The notes beneath the pieces are model-generated. The model was given only the letters and a program-made list of their open reading frames with translations, was not told the DNA's origin and searched no databases. Made by a program: the position numbers and the translations under genes. From assembly GCF_014217835.1 (NCBI RefSeq), contig NZ_CP055263.1, positions 2,607,501 through 2,671,500 on the forward strand: DNA of 64,000 nucleotides, written 5' to 3'. Source of the DNA: Metabacillus sp. KUDC1714. GTDB taxonomy: Bacteria; Bacillota; Bacilli; Bacillales; Bacillaceae. Shown in pieces: positions 32,726-42,267 of the stretch (positions are counted from its first letter, which is position 1; every line of letters begins with the position of its first letter).

Positions 32726-33595
32726 ATGAGATTGAAGAGAAAGATAAAAAATAATTCAGTACCATTTGTTGTGCTATTAATCGTCCATGCGCTTATTTTA
32801 GCCTTTACTTTTTATAAAAAAAGAGACAAAATCTACCGTAAATTATTATTGTCAAACATTGGATTTGCCTATCTCTTTGAATATTTTGTCCTTAATTTAT
32901 TCCAGGGATATACATACAAGCCCAATATCTTAAAGAATCGAGAATTGGATAATATTTTAGGTGCCGTATTTTCACAGGCAATATATATACCAATCATAGG
33001 TACGACAATTACAGCTTTTCATTTGGGCTGGAAGTGGAAGCTGTTATTTACCATTTATTTCAGCCTAATAGAGCGGTTATTTATTCATTGGAAGATCTTT
33101 AGGAAAAGATGGTGGGAAACTTTCTATACTTTCTTTTTTTTGCTCCTATTTTTTAATGTGAGTGACATTTGGCATCGGCTATTAAAAGGGAAAAACCCGA
33201 TTGCACGGGGGATCACCTCATATTTATCTTTTACTTCTATTAGTGTGAATGTTCTATTTATACTTTCAATTTTCAGTATGAGGTTTAAATTAGGCTTAGG
33301 AATGGTTCATACTTGGAAAGAGCACTTTATTATTATTCCGTGTTACTCTTTAATAATATCGGCAATATTATTGATAACATATAAAATTAGATTTAAATAT
33401 TCTCAGCTCCTCAGAATTTTCTTTATTACAATATTGGATTATCTATTATATCGATTTAATGTTTTCAAAAACAAACAAACCGTATACCTACTATTTCCAA
33501 TCCATCTCTTTATGTTTTTTATTTCCAATCGACTATTTAATATGATTTATAATCAGGATGCCGGTGACTCAGAAAAGGTAATAGACAACGTGTAA
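32726..33595 (+). CDS. Multi-span membrane protein of unknown function
   Basis: A 289-residue protein with about eight hydrophobic segments, basic loops and many aromatic residues (for example FYTFFFLLLFFNVSDIWHRLL). No transporter signature, active site or named domain is recognised. The N terminus MRLKRKIKNNSVPFVVLLIVHALILAF fits an inside-out start. A weak GGAGTAGG ribosome binding site precedes ATG 32726. It is alone, and its end is part of a 12-base-pair terminator. AT content is higher than in its neighbours. Confidence 0.75.
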   Translation: MRLKRKIKNNSVPFVVLLIVHALILAFTFYKKRDKIYRKLLLSNIGFAYLFEYFVLNLFQGYTYKPNILKNRELDNILGAVFSQAIYIPIIGTTITAFHLGWKWKLLFTIYFSLIERLFIHWKIFRKRWWETFYTFFFLLLFFNVSDIWHRLLKGKNPIARGITSYLSFTSISVNVLFILSIFSMRFKLGLGMVHTWKEHFIIIPCYSLIISAILLITYKIRFKYSQLLRIFFITILDYLLYRFNVFKNKQTVYLLFPIHLFMFFISNRLFNMIYNQDAGDSEKVIDNV

Positions 33596-33619
33596 TTGTT
33601 GGCTATTACCTTTTATTTC
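33573..33619 (+). terminator. Terminator at the end of the 32.7 kb membrane protein gene
   Basis: AAAAGGTAATAG (33573-33584) pairs with CTATTACCTTTT (33603-33614), and ATTTC follows. The stem includes the last codons. Confidence 0.8.
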
Positions 33620-33649
33620 TTTAGTGAAAGTGTTTAAATTAGCAGTTAA

Positions 33650-33687
33650 AAAAGCTAACAAAGTCTTAGTTGAACTTGTTAGCTTTT
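33650..33687. terminator. Second hairpin, convergent intergenic
   Basis: AAAAGCTAACAA (33650-33661) pairs with TTGTTAGCTTTT (33676-33687). It may serve both strands between convergent genes. Confidence 0.65.
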
Positions 33688-33802
33688 AGTATGAAGGGAA
33701 TGTGTTAGATATAAGAATAAATATAAGCGACCAAAATTAGCTTCAAATTTCACTATAGCCCCTACTTCGTTTGAGGAAGAAGAGTTCTTGATTCGTTATA
33801 GT

Positions 33803-34663
33803 TTAGTTATTTGTTAATACATACTTTTCTATAGCGTGAGCAACACCATGTTCATTGTTTGTTAAGGTTACAACATCAGCAATGTCTTTTACAGAGGGAT
33901 CAGCATTTCCCATCGCAACTGAAAGACCAGCTACTTCTAGCATTGGAACATCATTGAAGTTATCACCGATTGCGACCGTGTTTTCGATAGGAATATTATA
34001 GTACTCAGCCATTACTTTGATACCATTGCCTTTATGTCCATTTGTGTCCATAATTTCGATATTGAATGGACCTGAAGTTGTAATTGAAATACCATCAATT
34101 TCTTTTAGTGTGGAAATGAGTTCAGTTTTTCCTGAAATGGTTGGGATAAAGAATTTTTGAATAGCTATATTCTCTTTATTTAAAACGTCGTCAATGTGAT
34201 CGAATATTTTAATAGAATCTGTTTCTTTAGGTTGTTCAGTCATAAATTTATATTCCTTAGGTGTTAAGCCTTTACTTACTTCTGGATTTTGTTCTAAGAA
34301 TGCAAGCATGCGTTCAGTCCAGGTTGAAGCAACCAAAATACCTTGGCTAGAATAAATTTTGAATGGGTATTTTTTTTGATTAAGAATATTTGCAACACTT
34401 TTTACGTTATTTTTATCTATAGAAATTTGGCTTAATAACTTATTGTCTGCAAGCACCATTGTACCATTGCTTCCCGCAACAGGACATTTAAGTGGAGTTT
34501 GAGCGATAACTGTTTTTATATCCTCTGGTGCACGGCCAGAACAAATCATGACAACATGACCTGCTTCTTGAGCCTTTTGAATAGCTTGAACGTTTTCCTC
34601 AGAAATTTCAATGTTAGATGATAACAACGTTCCATCTAGGTCAATCGCAATTAATTTTTTCAT
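33803..34663 (-). CDS. Cof-type HAD-IIB hydrolase (sugar/nucleotide phosphatase)
   Basis: A cytoplasmic HAD phosphatase of about 286 residues. Motif I is DLDGTLLSSN near residue 6, motif II ICSGR, and motif IV GDNFNDVPML is near the C terminus, with the Cof-type cap domain between them. Such enzymes hydrolyse sugar phosphates or flavin/PLP phosphates. Start ATG 34663 has AAGGAGA 8 bases upstream; the longer frame from 34696 is not used. No operon partner. Confidence 0.9.
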   Translation of the reverse strand: MKKLIAIDLDGTLLSSNIEISEENVQAIQKAQEAGHVVMICSGRAPEDIKTVIAQTPLKCPVAGSNGTMVLADNKLLSQISIDKNNVKSVANILNQKKYPFKIYSSQGILVASTWTERMLAFLEQNPEVSKGLTPKEYKFMTEQPKETDSIKIFDHIDDVLNKENIAIQKFFIPTISGKTELISTLKEIDGISITTSGPFNIEIMDTNGHKGNGIKVMAEYYNIPIENTVAIGDNFNDVPMLEVAGLSVAMGNADPSVKDIADVVTLTNNEHGVAHAIEKYVLTNN

Positions 34664-34877
34664 ACTAATTGTCTCCTTTGCTACTTTTCGATTCAATATA
34701 TATGTAAATGATGTACATGTTAACTCAATTATCTATTATGACATATTATCAGTTATTTAATTATAAAAAGGATTGAAATAATAATAAATTTACAAAAAGA
34801 TAATACTTCCCTTTTTCTTTATTCAAAAAAAAGTTATACTGACCAATAGAAATAGAGTAGATATGGAGGGATAAAAT

Positions 34878-35861
34878 ATGGTTCGCTTCGGAATTATCGG
34901 AACTAACTGGATTACAGAGAGCTTTATTCAAGCGGCAAGTAAAGTAGAGGGCTTTTCACTCACAGCTGTTTATTCTAGAACAAGTGAAAAGGCGGAGGAG
35001 TTTGCCGGCAAATATGATATTGAACATACATATACTGATTTAGAACAATTTGCTAGTAGCAACCAATTTGAAGCAGTATATATTGCTAGCCCAAATTCAC
35101 TTCATGCTTCTCAAGCAATATTATGCATGAAAAATGGGAAGCATGTGATTTGTGAAAAGCCAATGGCCTCCAATACGAAGGAAATTAGTGAAATGATTAA
35201 GGTTGCTAATGAAAATACTGTTGTCTTAATGGAAGCTCTTAAAACAACTTTACTACCAAACTTTTTAACAATAAAAGAAAATCTACATAAGATTGGACAG
35301 ATTCGTCGCTATTTTGCAAGCTATTGTCAATACTCTTCTCGCTATGATAAATATAAAGAAGGTATCGTTTTAAATGCCTTCAATCCAGAATTCTCTAATG
35401 GAGCATTAATGGATATTGGTATTTATTGTGTGTATCCTGCTGTTGCATTATTTGGAGAGCCAAAGCAAATTCAAGCTTCAAGTTATATGCTTGAGTCGGG
35501 TGTTGATGGTGAGGGGAGTATCCTGCTAACGTATGAGGAGATGGATGCGGTTATTATGTATTCTAAGATTACAAACTCATATGTGCCATCTGAAATCCAA
35601 GGTGAAAATGGTAGCATCATCATCGATCAAATGAATACACCTCAAAGTGTGAAAATTCAGTATAAAGATGGAACGGTTGAAGACATAACAAGAACTCAAG
35701 ACTCAGATAGCATGTATTATGAGGCAAAAGAATTCGTTGAATTAATTACTCATAAAAAGCAGCAATCAGAAATGAATTCACACCAAAATTCCTTAATAAC
35801 AGCAAAAATATTAGAGGATACTAGAAAACAAATTGGGTTGGTTTTTCCAGCGGATAAATAA
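34878..35861 (+). CDS. Gfo/Idh/MocA-family oxidoreductase
   Basis: A 327-residue NAD(P)-dependent oxidoreductase. The N-terminal Rossmann fold starts with RFGIIGTNWITESFIQAA, and EKPMASN holds the family's catalytic-type lysine. The C-terminal domain has the GALMDIGIYCVYPAVALFGEP block. The substrate is likely a sugar, inositol or aldehyde derivative but cannot be specified. ATATGGAGGG precedes ATG 34878. It is monocistronic with a long inverted repeat downstream. Confidence 0.9.
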   Translation: MVRFGIIGTNWITESFIQAASKVEGFSLTAVYSRTSEKAEEFAGKYDIEHTYTDLEQFASSNQFEAVYIASPNSLHASQAILCMKNGKHVICEKPMASNTKEISEMIKVANENTVVLMEALKTTLLPNFLTIKENLHKIGQIRRYFASYCQYSSRYDKYKEGIVLNAFNPEFSNGALMDIGIYCVYPAVALFGEPKQIQASSYMLESGVDGEGSILLTYEEMDAVIMYSKITNSYVPSEIQGENGSIIIDQMNTPQSVKIQYKDGTVEDITRTQDSDSMYYEAKEFVELITHKKQQSEMNSHQNSLITAKILEDTRKQIGLVFPADK

Positions 35862-35871
35862 AACTATTTTT

Positions 35872-35920
35872 GGGGACAGTCCCTCATTGCTTTAAAGCAG
35901 TGAGGGACTGTCCCCTTTTT
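35872..35920 (+). terminator. Long inverted repeat GGGGACAGTCCCTC, likely terminator
   Basis: GGGGACAGTCCCTC-ATTGCTTT (35872-35893) is the inverse complement of AAAGCAGTGAGGGA-CTGTCCCC (35894-35915) with one mismatch, followed by TTTTT. Each arm also contains a short internal palindrome. Similar GGGACAGTCCC hairpins occur widely in Bacillus genomes. Confidence 0.8.
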
Positions 35921-36019
35921 AATACTGAATATTTTATTAAAAAGGGGACATAGTAAAGATGAAAATAGCGAAAAACCATAAAATACCAGTGTATACATTC
36001 ATACTAAGGAGGTCGAGGC

Positions 36020-37624
36020 ATGACAAAGGATCAATCCAATCATGAAAATTCAAAAACGAATGAAGAAAGAGAAGATAGCTTAACAAACAGGCAGGGGCAT
36101 CCTGTAACAAATAATCAAAATATGCGAACAGTGGGAAATCGTGGACCTGCAACTTTGGAAAATTACGATTTTATTGAAAAAATAAGCCACTTTGATAGAG
36201 AACGTGTTCCTGAACGAGTTGTTCATGCGCGTGGGGCTGGTGCACATGGTTATTTCGAAGCTTATGGAACAGCAGGAAACGAGCATGTTTCGAAATATAC
36301 CCGTGCCAAATTATTTCAAGAAAAGGGAAAAAGGACTCCTGTTTTTGTCCGCTTTTCATCTGTTATCCATGGGGGGCATTCTCCAGAAACGCTCCGTGAT
36401 CCTCGCGGGTTTGCTGTTAAATTTTATACCGAAGATGGAAACTGGGATTTAGTTGGGAATAACTTAAAAATTTTCTTTATCCGCGATGCGATAAAATTCC
36501 CTGATATGATTCATGCCTTTAAACCAGATCCAGTTACGAATATTCAAGATAGTGAAAGATTTTTTGACTTTTGCTGTAATTCTCCCGAAACATTCCATAT
36601 GGTCACATTTGTTTATTCACCATGGGGAATTCCAGCTAACTATCGTATGATGCAAGGCTCTGGCGTTAATACATACAAATGGGTAAATAGTGATGGTGAA
36701 GGGGTTCTTGTAAAATATCACTGGGAACCAAAACAAGGGATTAAAAACTTAACACAAAAGGAAGCTGAGGAAATTCAAGCGAAAAACTTTAACCATGCTA
36801 CCCAGGATTTATATGAAGCAATTGAGCGTGGCGACTATCCTGAATGGGAGTTGCTTGTCCAAGTTATGAGCGATAACGAACATCCTGAATTGGATTTCGA
36901 TCCTCTTGATGATACAAAACTCTGGCCGGAAGATCAGTTTCCTTGGCTACCAGTAGGGAAAATGGTGTTAGATAGAAACCCTGAAGATTATTTTACAGAG
37001 GTCGAACAAGCTGCATTTGGTACAGGGGTTCTTGTTGATGGGCTTGATTTCTCTGATGATAAAATGCTTCAAGGTCGAACGTTCTCTTATTCTGATACTC
37101 AACGTTATCGAGTAGGTGCAAATTACTTACAGCTGCCAATTAATGCCCCTAAAAAACGAGTAGCGACTAATCAAAGCGGGGGACAAATGCAATACAAAGT
37201 AGACCGCGCACCTAACCAAAACCCTCATATTAACTATGAGCCATCAATATTGGGTGGATTAAAGGAAGCTAAACAATATGGAAAAGAGCATACTCCGAAA
37301 GTCGAAGGGAACCTAGTCCGTGAGTCAATTGATCGCCAAAGTAATACAAAACAAGCGGGTGAAACATATCGTAGATTTGAGCAATGGGAAAAAGATGAAC
37401 TCATTTCAAACCTAGTAGGAGATCTTTCTAAATGTGACCAAAGAATTCAAGATAAAATGGTTGCTCTCGCTGAAGAAGCTGATGAAGAGTACGGTCGCCT
37501 ATTAAGAGAAGGTTTGGCTCACGCTTCTAAGGAAGGATCAAGTCAAAAACCTCTTGGAAACAAAAACGGGAATCAAGCAACTAAAACAGCTGTGGATAAG
37601 GGTCACGATGCAGATCCTTATTAA
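36020..37624 (+). CDS. katX: Catalase, KatX-type (spore catalase)
   Basis: A 534-residue clade-3 type haem catalase. The catalytic stretch [26 protein letters not shown] has the distal His, and [17 protein letters not shown] has the proximal haem Tyr. NADPH-binding-domain blocks continue up to [12 protein letters not shown]. The N-terminal leader [32 protein letters not shown] and [34 protein letters not shown] match KatX as I remember it rather than vegetative KatA. KatX protects the germinating spore. GAGGTCGAGGC precedes the start. No clear sigma-F promoter was found upstream. Confidence 0.88.
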   Translation: MTKDQSNHENSKTNEEREDSLTNRQGHPVTNNQNMRTVGNRGPATLENYDFIEKISHFDRERVPERVVHARGAGAHGYFEAYGTAGNEHVSKYTRAKLFQEKGKRTPVFVRFSSVIHGGHSPETLRDPRGFAVKFYTEDGNWDLVGNNLKIFFIRDAIKFPDMIHAFKPDPVTNIQDSERFFDFCCNSPETFHMVTFVYSPWGIPANYRMMQGSGVNTYKWVNSDGEGVLVKYHWEPKQGIKNLTQKEAEEIQAKNFNHATQDLYEAIERGDYPEWELLVQVMSDNEHPELDFDPLDDTKLWPEDQFPWLPVGKMVLDRNPEDYFTEVEQAAFGTGVLVDGLDFSDDKMLQGRTFSYSDTQRYRVGANYLQLPINAPKKRVATNQSGGQMQYKVDRAPNQNPHINYEPSILGGLKEAKQYGKEHTPKVEGNLVRESIDRQSNTKQAGETYRRFEQWEKDELISNLVGDLSKCDQRIQDKMVALAEEADEEYGRLLREGLAHASKEGSSQKPLGNKNGNQATKTAVDKGHDADPY

Positions 37625-37735
37625 GGGAGGACCACTTCAAAATTATAAGGCCTAAACATAATGATTTTTTAAAAATATGGCCATACTATTTTTTAATGCT
37701 AGTCAATAAACTAAACTATAAAGGGGCTAATTAAT

Positions 37736-37867
37736 ATGGCTGAACGAGATAGTCACAAAAATCAACAAAAGAAAATGAAAAAGGCAAGTGACGCAATCAA
37801 TACAGACAAAGACTTTGGAAATGATTTAGCTGAAAAAAACCATAACGAGAAAAGGTCAAAAAAATAG
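37736..37867 (+). CDS. 43-residue hydrophilic basic protein
   Basis: A short gene with AAAGGGGCT upstream of ATG 37736. The product MAERDSHKNQQKKMKKASDA... is very polar, with 13 Lys and many Asn/Asp/Glu, and has no Cys or hydrophobic core. Such proteins occur among minor small acid-soluble spore proteins, and the neighbour is a KatX-type catalase, but no named family is recognised. A strong terminator follows. Confidence 0.6.
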   Translation: MAERDSHKNQQKKMKKASDAINTDKDFGNDLAEKNHNEKRSKK

Positions 37868-37884
37868 TGCGTTAAAAAAACAGC

Positions 37885-37930
37885 AAAAACTTGGGTTTGT
37901 TCGAAAATGAACAAATCCAAGTTTTTTGTG
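37885..37930 (+). terminator. Terminator after the 43-residue gene
   Basis: AAAAACTTGGGTTTGTTC (37885-37902) pairs with GAACAAATCCAAGTTTTT (37909-37926), with one mismatch and a 6-base loop. Confidence 0.9.
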
Positions 37931-38076
37931 GAATCAAATTCTCAGATTGCTTTGCTTTAAGCGTTTTAGTCCACTATTCACTATGTTTACGTTATAATAG
38001 AGTAATAATACTTTAAATAAGTAGATATTTTCTACTTAATAGATAGAAAGAAAATTTGAATAAAAGGGGGACATTT

Positions 38077-38973
38077 ATGACAGAAATTCCGATGGTAGTA
38101 CAAAAGGAAATAAAAAAACATCAGGGTTTAACGAAAGCGAAAATATTTAAAAGAGCTTTTTTCATTTTTATTGGTGCAATCTTAATGGCTGTTGGTTTAG
38201 AGATTTTTTTAGTCCCAAATAAGGTTATTGATGGGGGAATTGTTGGAATATCCATTATCTTATCCCATTTACTAGGAATGAGTCTTGGTTTGTTTATATT
38301 CCTATTAAATATTCCATTTTTCTTCATAGGTTATAAACAAATTGGAAAGACATTTGCTCTATCAACTTTGTTTGGAATTACCGTGTTATCAATAGCGACA
38401 GCATTATTTCACCCTGTTCCAGCTTTCACTGAAGATATCCTTCTAGCAACAGTCTTTGGCGGGATTATTCTTGGAGTTGGTGTAGGAATTGTTATTCGTT
38501 ATGGAGGATCGTTAGATGGAACTGAAATTTTAGCAATCCTTGCGAATAAGAAGTTACCTTTTTCTGTTGGTGAAATCATTATGTTTTTTAATATTTTTAT
38601 TCTTGGAAGCGCGGGCTTTGTCTTTGGCTGGAACAGAGCCATGTATTCGTTAATCGCCTATTTCGTAGCATTTAAAACAATCGACATTGTTCTTGAAGGA
38701 CTCGATGAATCAAAATCTGCATGGATTATTAGTGAGCAATATCGTGAGATTGGAGACGCTATTTTAGCTCGATTAGGCCGTGGTGTAACATACCTTAATG
38801 GAGAAGGAGCGTATACAGGAGATGATAAGAAGGTTATTTTCTGTGTCATTACTCGACTAGAGGAAGCGAAATTAAAATCTATAGTTGAAGACTTAGATCC
38901 GTCTGCGTTTTTAGCAGTTGCAAACATCGCAGAAGTGCGAGGCGGAAGATTTAAGAAAAAGGATATTCATTAA
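38077..38973 (+). CDS. YitT-family membrane protein (DUF161/DUF2179)
   Basis: A protein of about 298 residues with five or six membrane spans (DUF161 repeats, GGIVGISIILSH and GGSLDGTEILAI), followed by a soluble DUF2179 domain (GDAILARLGRGVTYLNGEGAYTGDDKKVIFCVITRLE to the end). The family has no proven role; several Bacillus paralogues exist. ATG 38077 has AAAAGGGGG upstream; the in-frame TTG at 38056 lies before that site. A terminator follows at 38985. Confidence 0.9.
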   Translation: MTEIPMVVQKEIKKHQGLTKAKIFKRAFFIFIGAILMAVGLEIFLVPNKVIDGGIVGISIILSHLLGMSLGLFIFLLNIPFFFIGYKQIGKTFALSTLFGITVLSIATALFHPVPAFTEDILLATVFGGIILGVGVGIVIRYGGSLDGTEILAILANKKLPFSVGEIIMFFNIFILGSAGFVFGWNRAMYSLIAYFVAFKTIDIVLEGLDESKSAWIISEQYREIGDAILARLGRGVTYLNGEGAYTGDDKKVIFCVITRLEEAKLKSIVEDLDPSAFLAVANIAEVRGGRFKKKDIH

Positions 38974-38984
38974 TAATGTTGCAG

Positions 38985-39018
38985 CTCTGTGGAGAACGTA
39001 TCCTACAGAGTTTTTTTT
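38985..39018 (+). terminator. Terminator after the YitT-family gene
   Basis: CTCTGT (38985-38990) pairs with ACAGAG (39005-39010), with GGA/TCC inside, followed by eight T. Confidence 0.8.
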
Positions 39019-39128
39019 AGGTTACATGACATAATTTGGTCCTATTTTGGGCTAATTTCTTATCCTTCTTCATACCTTTATAAGGACAAGATATGGCTTG
39101 GACTTTAAAAAGGTAAGGGTGTGAACAA

Positions 39129-39725
39129 ATGGAGCAAGCGATTCTGAACATATTAGAATGGCTAACAGGTCTTGGATATGTAGGTATAGCACTAGGGCTA
39201 ATGCTTGAGGTTATTCCGAGTGAAATCGTTCTTGGATATGGTGGATACTTAATAGTGCTTGGAAGGGTTGGTTTCATAGGAGCATTTGCTGCAGGTGTAA
39301 TTGGCGGAACAATTGCTCAATTAATCTTATATTGGATCGGTAGCTACGGGGGTAGGCCCTTTCTTGAGAAGTATGGCAAATTCCTGCTTTTAAAAAAGCA
39401 CCATTTAGATTTAGCAGAAACCTGGTTTGAAAAGTATGGCTCTGGTGTTATATTCGGAGCAAGGTTTATCCCAGTAGTAAGACATGCAATTAGTATACCT
39501 GCTGGGATCGCAAAAATGTCAATATGGAAATTCACTTTATATACTGTTGCAGCGATGATCCCATGGACACTTTTCTTTTTATATTTAGGGATTGAGCTAG
39601 GGAGTAATTGGATGTATATAAAAGAGGTTGCTCGTCCTTACCTCATACCAATTATAAGCTTTGCACTATTAATGGCTGTAGTTTACTATTTAGTGAAAAA
39701 GTTTAAAGCTCCACGGACAAATTAA
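39129..39725 (+). CDS. DedA-family membrane protein
   Basis: A 198-residue membrane protein of the DedA/SNARE-associated family. Seen are the E-x9-PS-E-like GLMLEVIPSEIVLGYGGYL near the N terminus, GGTIAQLILYWIGSYGGRPFLEKYG, and FGARFIPVVRHAISIPAGIAKM, which contains the conserved FxRF/YxPxxR-type stretch. DedA proteins act in lipid-carrier or phospholipid flipping. The substrate of this copy is unknown. Alone, with its own terminator. Confidence 0.9.
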   Translation: MEQAILNILEWLTGLGYVGIALGLMLEVIPSEIVLGYGGYLIVLGRVGFIGAFAAGVIGGTIAQLILYWIGSYGGRPFLEKYGKFLLLKKHHLDLAETWFEKYGSGVIFGARFIPVVRHAISIPAGIAKMSIWKFTLYTVAAMIPWTLFFLYLGIELGSNWMYIKEVARPYLIPIISFALLMAVVYYLVKKFKAPRTN

Positions 39726-39744
39726 TGATAGTAAATCTTATGTT

Positions 39745-39772
39745 AGGCTTACTTTATGGTAAGCCTTTTTTG
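39745..39772 (+). terminator. Terminator after the DedA-family gene
   Basis: AGGCTTAC (39745-39752) pairs with GTAAGCCT (39759-39766), followed by TTTTTTG. Confidence 0.85.
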
Positions 39773-40026
39773 AATATAAATATATCTTATTGCATTTTAG
39801 AGGGAATCAGAATATAATCAGTATTGCTATTATTTTTCTATATGAAATATTATTTAAGTTAAGTATTTATTGCATGAAGAATAAATATGAGTTGAACCCA
39901 ACAAATGAATAGGTAAAAGCTCTGTCGAAAGTGGGAATCATTCAGATGATCTCCACTTTTTAAATCAATTAATACTTCATTTAGTTAACATTATGAGGAA
40001 TAAATAAAGAATAGGGGGAACGAATA
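39773..40026. other. Intergenic region with a second hairpin
   Basis: No gene seen in about 250 bases. At 39928-39961, AAAGTGG pairs with CCACTTT, with ATCAT/ATGAT inside, and TTTTT follows. It could be a leader terminator or an orphan terminator before the drug exporter gene. Confidence 0.5.
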
Positions 40027-41655
40027 TTGGAGCATTTAAGTCAGAAAGAAAAAATTACAATTATGATTGCAATTATTGGCGCAATGTTTTTTGCTGCGGT
40101 TAACCAAACAATTGTAGGGAATGCTCTCCCTAAGATCGTTGCAGACCTGGGAGGACTAGATTACTATAGCTGGGTTTTTACAATCTATATGTTAACATCA
40201 GCTATTACAACGATTTTAGTTGGTAAATTATCAGATATATATGGACGTAAGCCATTTATATTAATCGGGATCTTTATTTTTATGGTTGGTGCCTTTTTAT
40301 CTGGCTTGTCAAAGGATATTATTCAGCTCATTACTTATCGAGGTATTCAAGGATTTGGCGCAGGAATGATTATGTCCACAGCCTTTACAGCTGTTGGCGA
40401 TCTTTTTGCACCGCGTGAACGTGGCCGTTGGCAAGGAGCGATGGGGGCTGTATTTGGAATTTCGAGTGTATTTGGTCCAACTCTTGGTGGATATATTGTT
40501 GATAACTTAGAATGGAAATGGGTATTTTGGGTGTTCTTACCTTTAGGAATTGTAGCTGCTATTCTAATATGGAAGCTTTTCCCTAAAGCGGAGAAGAAAG
40601 AAGGAGAGTCTGTCGATTATTTAGGGTCGATTTTCTTAACTACTACTATTGTTCCTGCATTATTAGCATTTTCATGGGCTGGTACAAAATATGATTGGAA
40701 TTCTACGCAAATTATTAGTTTATTTGCTAGTGCTATTTTTTCATTGATTTTGTTTATTTTAGTAGAAAGAAAAGCAAAGAGTCCAATTCTCCCGCTTTAT
40801 TTGTTTAAAAATAGTATTTTTACGATTTCAAATATTATCGGTTTTGCAATTGGCGTTGCGATGTTTGGTGGTGTTATGTATATTCCTTATTTTGTTCAAG
40901 GAGTATTAGGATTTTCAGCAACTCATTCAAGTTTTATTACAATGACCATGACATTAGGTTTAGTTTTTGCAAGTGGCGTTGGCGGGCAGATTATTACGAA
41001 AACAGGGAAATATAAGCTACAAGCAATTATCGGTTTAATTGTAACAACAGTTGGAATGTTTTTATTTACAACAATGAATGCTGGAACGTCTCAGTGGTTA
41101 TTGATTTTTTATTTAGTATTAGTAGGACTTGGTCTTGGTGTCGGAATGACTGTCTTTACATTAACTGTGCAAAATGCTGTTGATCAGCGTTATTTAGGAG
41201 TGGCAACTGCAACTTCACAGCTATTCCGTTCTGTTGGAGGAACAGTTGGAGTAGCAATAATGGGAACAGTTTTAAATCAGCGAATGAGTGACAAAATGGC
41301 TGAATCGTTTGCAGAGGTCAGTAAGCAGGCAGCTGCTGTACCACCTGAAATGCAAGATAAGCTGGCAGAGCTACAAAATCCACAACTATTATTGGATCAT
41401 GCGAAGTTAGCGGAAATCCAACAAAGCCTACCGGAAGAAATGATTGTCTTTTTTGAAAAGATTGTAAGTATGCTTCAGGACTCATTGAGTTTTGCATTAT
41501 CTGGTGTGTTCATGACTGCAGCAATTATCATGATCCTAGCGGTCTTTTTAACTTTATTCTTAAAAGAAATACCTTTAAGAAGTTCAAGTGATGCCCTTCC
41601 CGATACACATCGAAAACAGCATGAGAAAGAAAAATTAACAAAACAACCTGTTTAA
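40027..41655 (+). CDS. MFS multidrug exporter, DHA2 (EmrB/QacA) family
   Basis: A 542-residue transporter with 14 predicted spans. DHA2 motifs are visible: ALPKIVADLGG in TM1, GKLSDIYGRKPF in the loop after TM2, RGIQGFGAGMIM in TM4, and GAVFGISSVFGPTLGGYIVDNLEWKWVFWV in TM5. It exports drugs or toxic compounds in exchange for protons. The start is TTG 40027, 7 bases after AGGGGGAA. It ends at a strong terminator. No regulator gene is adjacent. Confidence 0.92.
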   Translation: MEHLSQKEKITIMIAIIGAMFFAAVNQTIVGNALPKIVADLGGLDYYSWVFTIYMLTSAITTILVGKLSDIYGRKPFILIGIFIFMVGAFLSGLSKDIIQLITYRGIQGFGAGMIMSTAFTAVGDLFAPRERGRWQGAMGAVFGISSVFGPTLGGYIVDNLEWKWVFWVFLPLGIVAAILIWKLFPKAEKKEGESVDYLGSIFLTTTIVPALLAFSWAGTKYDWNSTQIISLFASAIFSLILFILVERKAKSPILPLYLFKNSIFTISNIIGFAIGVAMFGGVMYIPYFVQGVLGFSATHSSFITMTMTLGLVFASGVGGQIITKTGKYKLQAIIGLIVTTVGMFLFTTMNAGTSQWLLIFYLVLVGLGLGVGMTVFTLTVQNAVDQRYLGVATATSQLFRSVGGTVGVAIMGTVLNQRMSDKMAESFAEVSKQAAAVPPEMQDKLAELQNPQLLLDHAKLAEIQQSLPEEMIVFFEKIVSMLQDSLSFALSGVFMTAAIIMILAVFLTLFLKEIPLRSSSDALPDTHRKQHEKEKLTKQPV

Positions 41656-41688
41656 AAAGTTGAGAGGATGATGCCTCTCAACTTTTTT
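41654..41688 (+). terminator. Terminator after the DHA2 exporter
   Basis: AAAAAGTTGAGAGG (41654-41667) pairs with CCTCTCAACTTTTT (41674-41687) around a 6-base loop. Confidence 0.92.
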
Positions 41689-41744
41689 GGTTTACGCAAG
41701 GAAAATTGTCAATCGCAATAAAAAGAGAGGTATAAATTGCAGTT

Positions 41745-41895
41745 GGTTTAAAAAATGAGAATTGTGGTTCAATTTAAGAAATAGAAGGACTAATTATTTG
41801 AAAAAGAGGTTCAATTATCTAAGAAAATGGTTCAATAAATGATTAAACAGGTTCTATCCGCTTAAAATAAGTGGTTCGATCCATAATGAAAAATG
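41745..41895. repeat. Seven degenerate 21-base tandem repeats (GGTTCAAT...)
   Basis: Units begin at 41745, 41766, 41787, 41808, 41829, 41850 and 41873. Most begin GGTTCAAT and continue as an A-rich tail around ATGAnAAA. Spacing is 21 bases, with 23 at the last step. The array has no open frame throughout and lies in the 330-base gap before the next small gene. Confidence 0.75.
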
Positions 41896-41984
41896 AAGTG
41901 CCATACTATCTCTTACATAAAGCCTCAAATACATGGATAAAATGTAAGCGATAGTAATTGCCTAAAGTAGAAAGGAATGAAAAA

Positions 41985-42149
41985 ATGTTCCCTAAAGATG
42001 AAGAATTTTATGATAACGAGGTTTTTGCTCAGGCAGAAGTTGTTCCACATCCTAAAGAAGAAAATCGGTCTGCATTAATCTTGACGCAATCGTACCATCT
42101 TTTGTCCAATGATGACCTAACATCTGGCGACAACTCTTCAAAGGATTAA
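41985..42149 (+). CDS. 54-residue acidic hypothetical protein
   Basis: A small gene: ATG 41985 with AAAGGA about 9 bases upstream. The product begins MFPKDEEFYDNEVFAQAEVVPHPKEENRSALILTQ; it is acidic and soluble, with no motif recognised. It is separate from the neighbouring genes. The longer frame from 41958 starts with TTG and is not preferred. Real coding is supported only by the ribosome binding site and clean frame. Confidence 0.5.
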   Translation: MFPKDEEFYDNEVFAQAEVVPHPKEENRSALILTQSYHLLSNDDLTSGDNSSKD

Positions 42150-42221
42150 ATTAACTAAGGAGCGTTCGGTCTAAAACTGAGTGTTTTTTATCGTTTTGTG
42201 AGGTCTAAAAGCAAAATAAGT

Positions 42222-42256
42222 CGAAAAAAGCCTGATCAACTTGATCAGGCTCTTTC
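42222..42256. terminator. Terminator for the SulP gene
   Basis: AGCCTGATCAA (42229-42239) pairs with TTGATCAGGCT (42241-42251) almost without loop. The minus strand has a run of T behind it. Confidence 0.8.
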
Positions 42257-42267
42257 AAATTAGTTTA

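Noticed and set aside
35930-36019. Sigma-F promoter of the KatX-type catalase
   Set aside because: GGGGACATAG resembles part of the -10 consensus, but no matching -35 element is found at the right distance.
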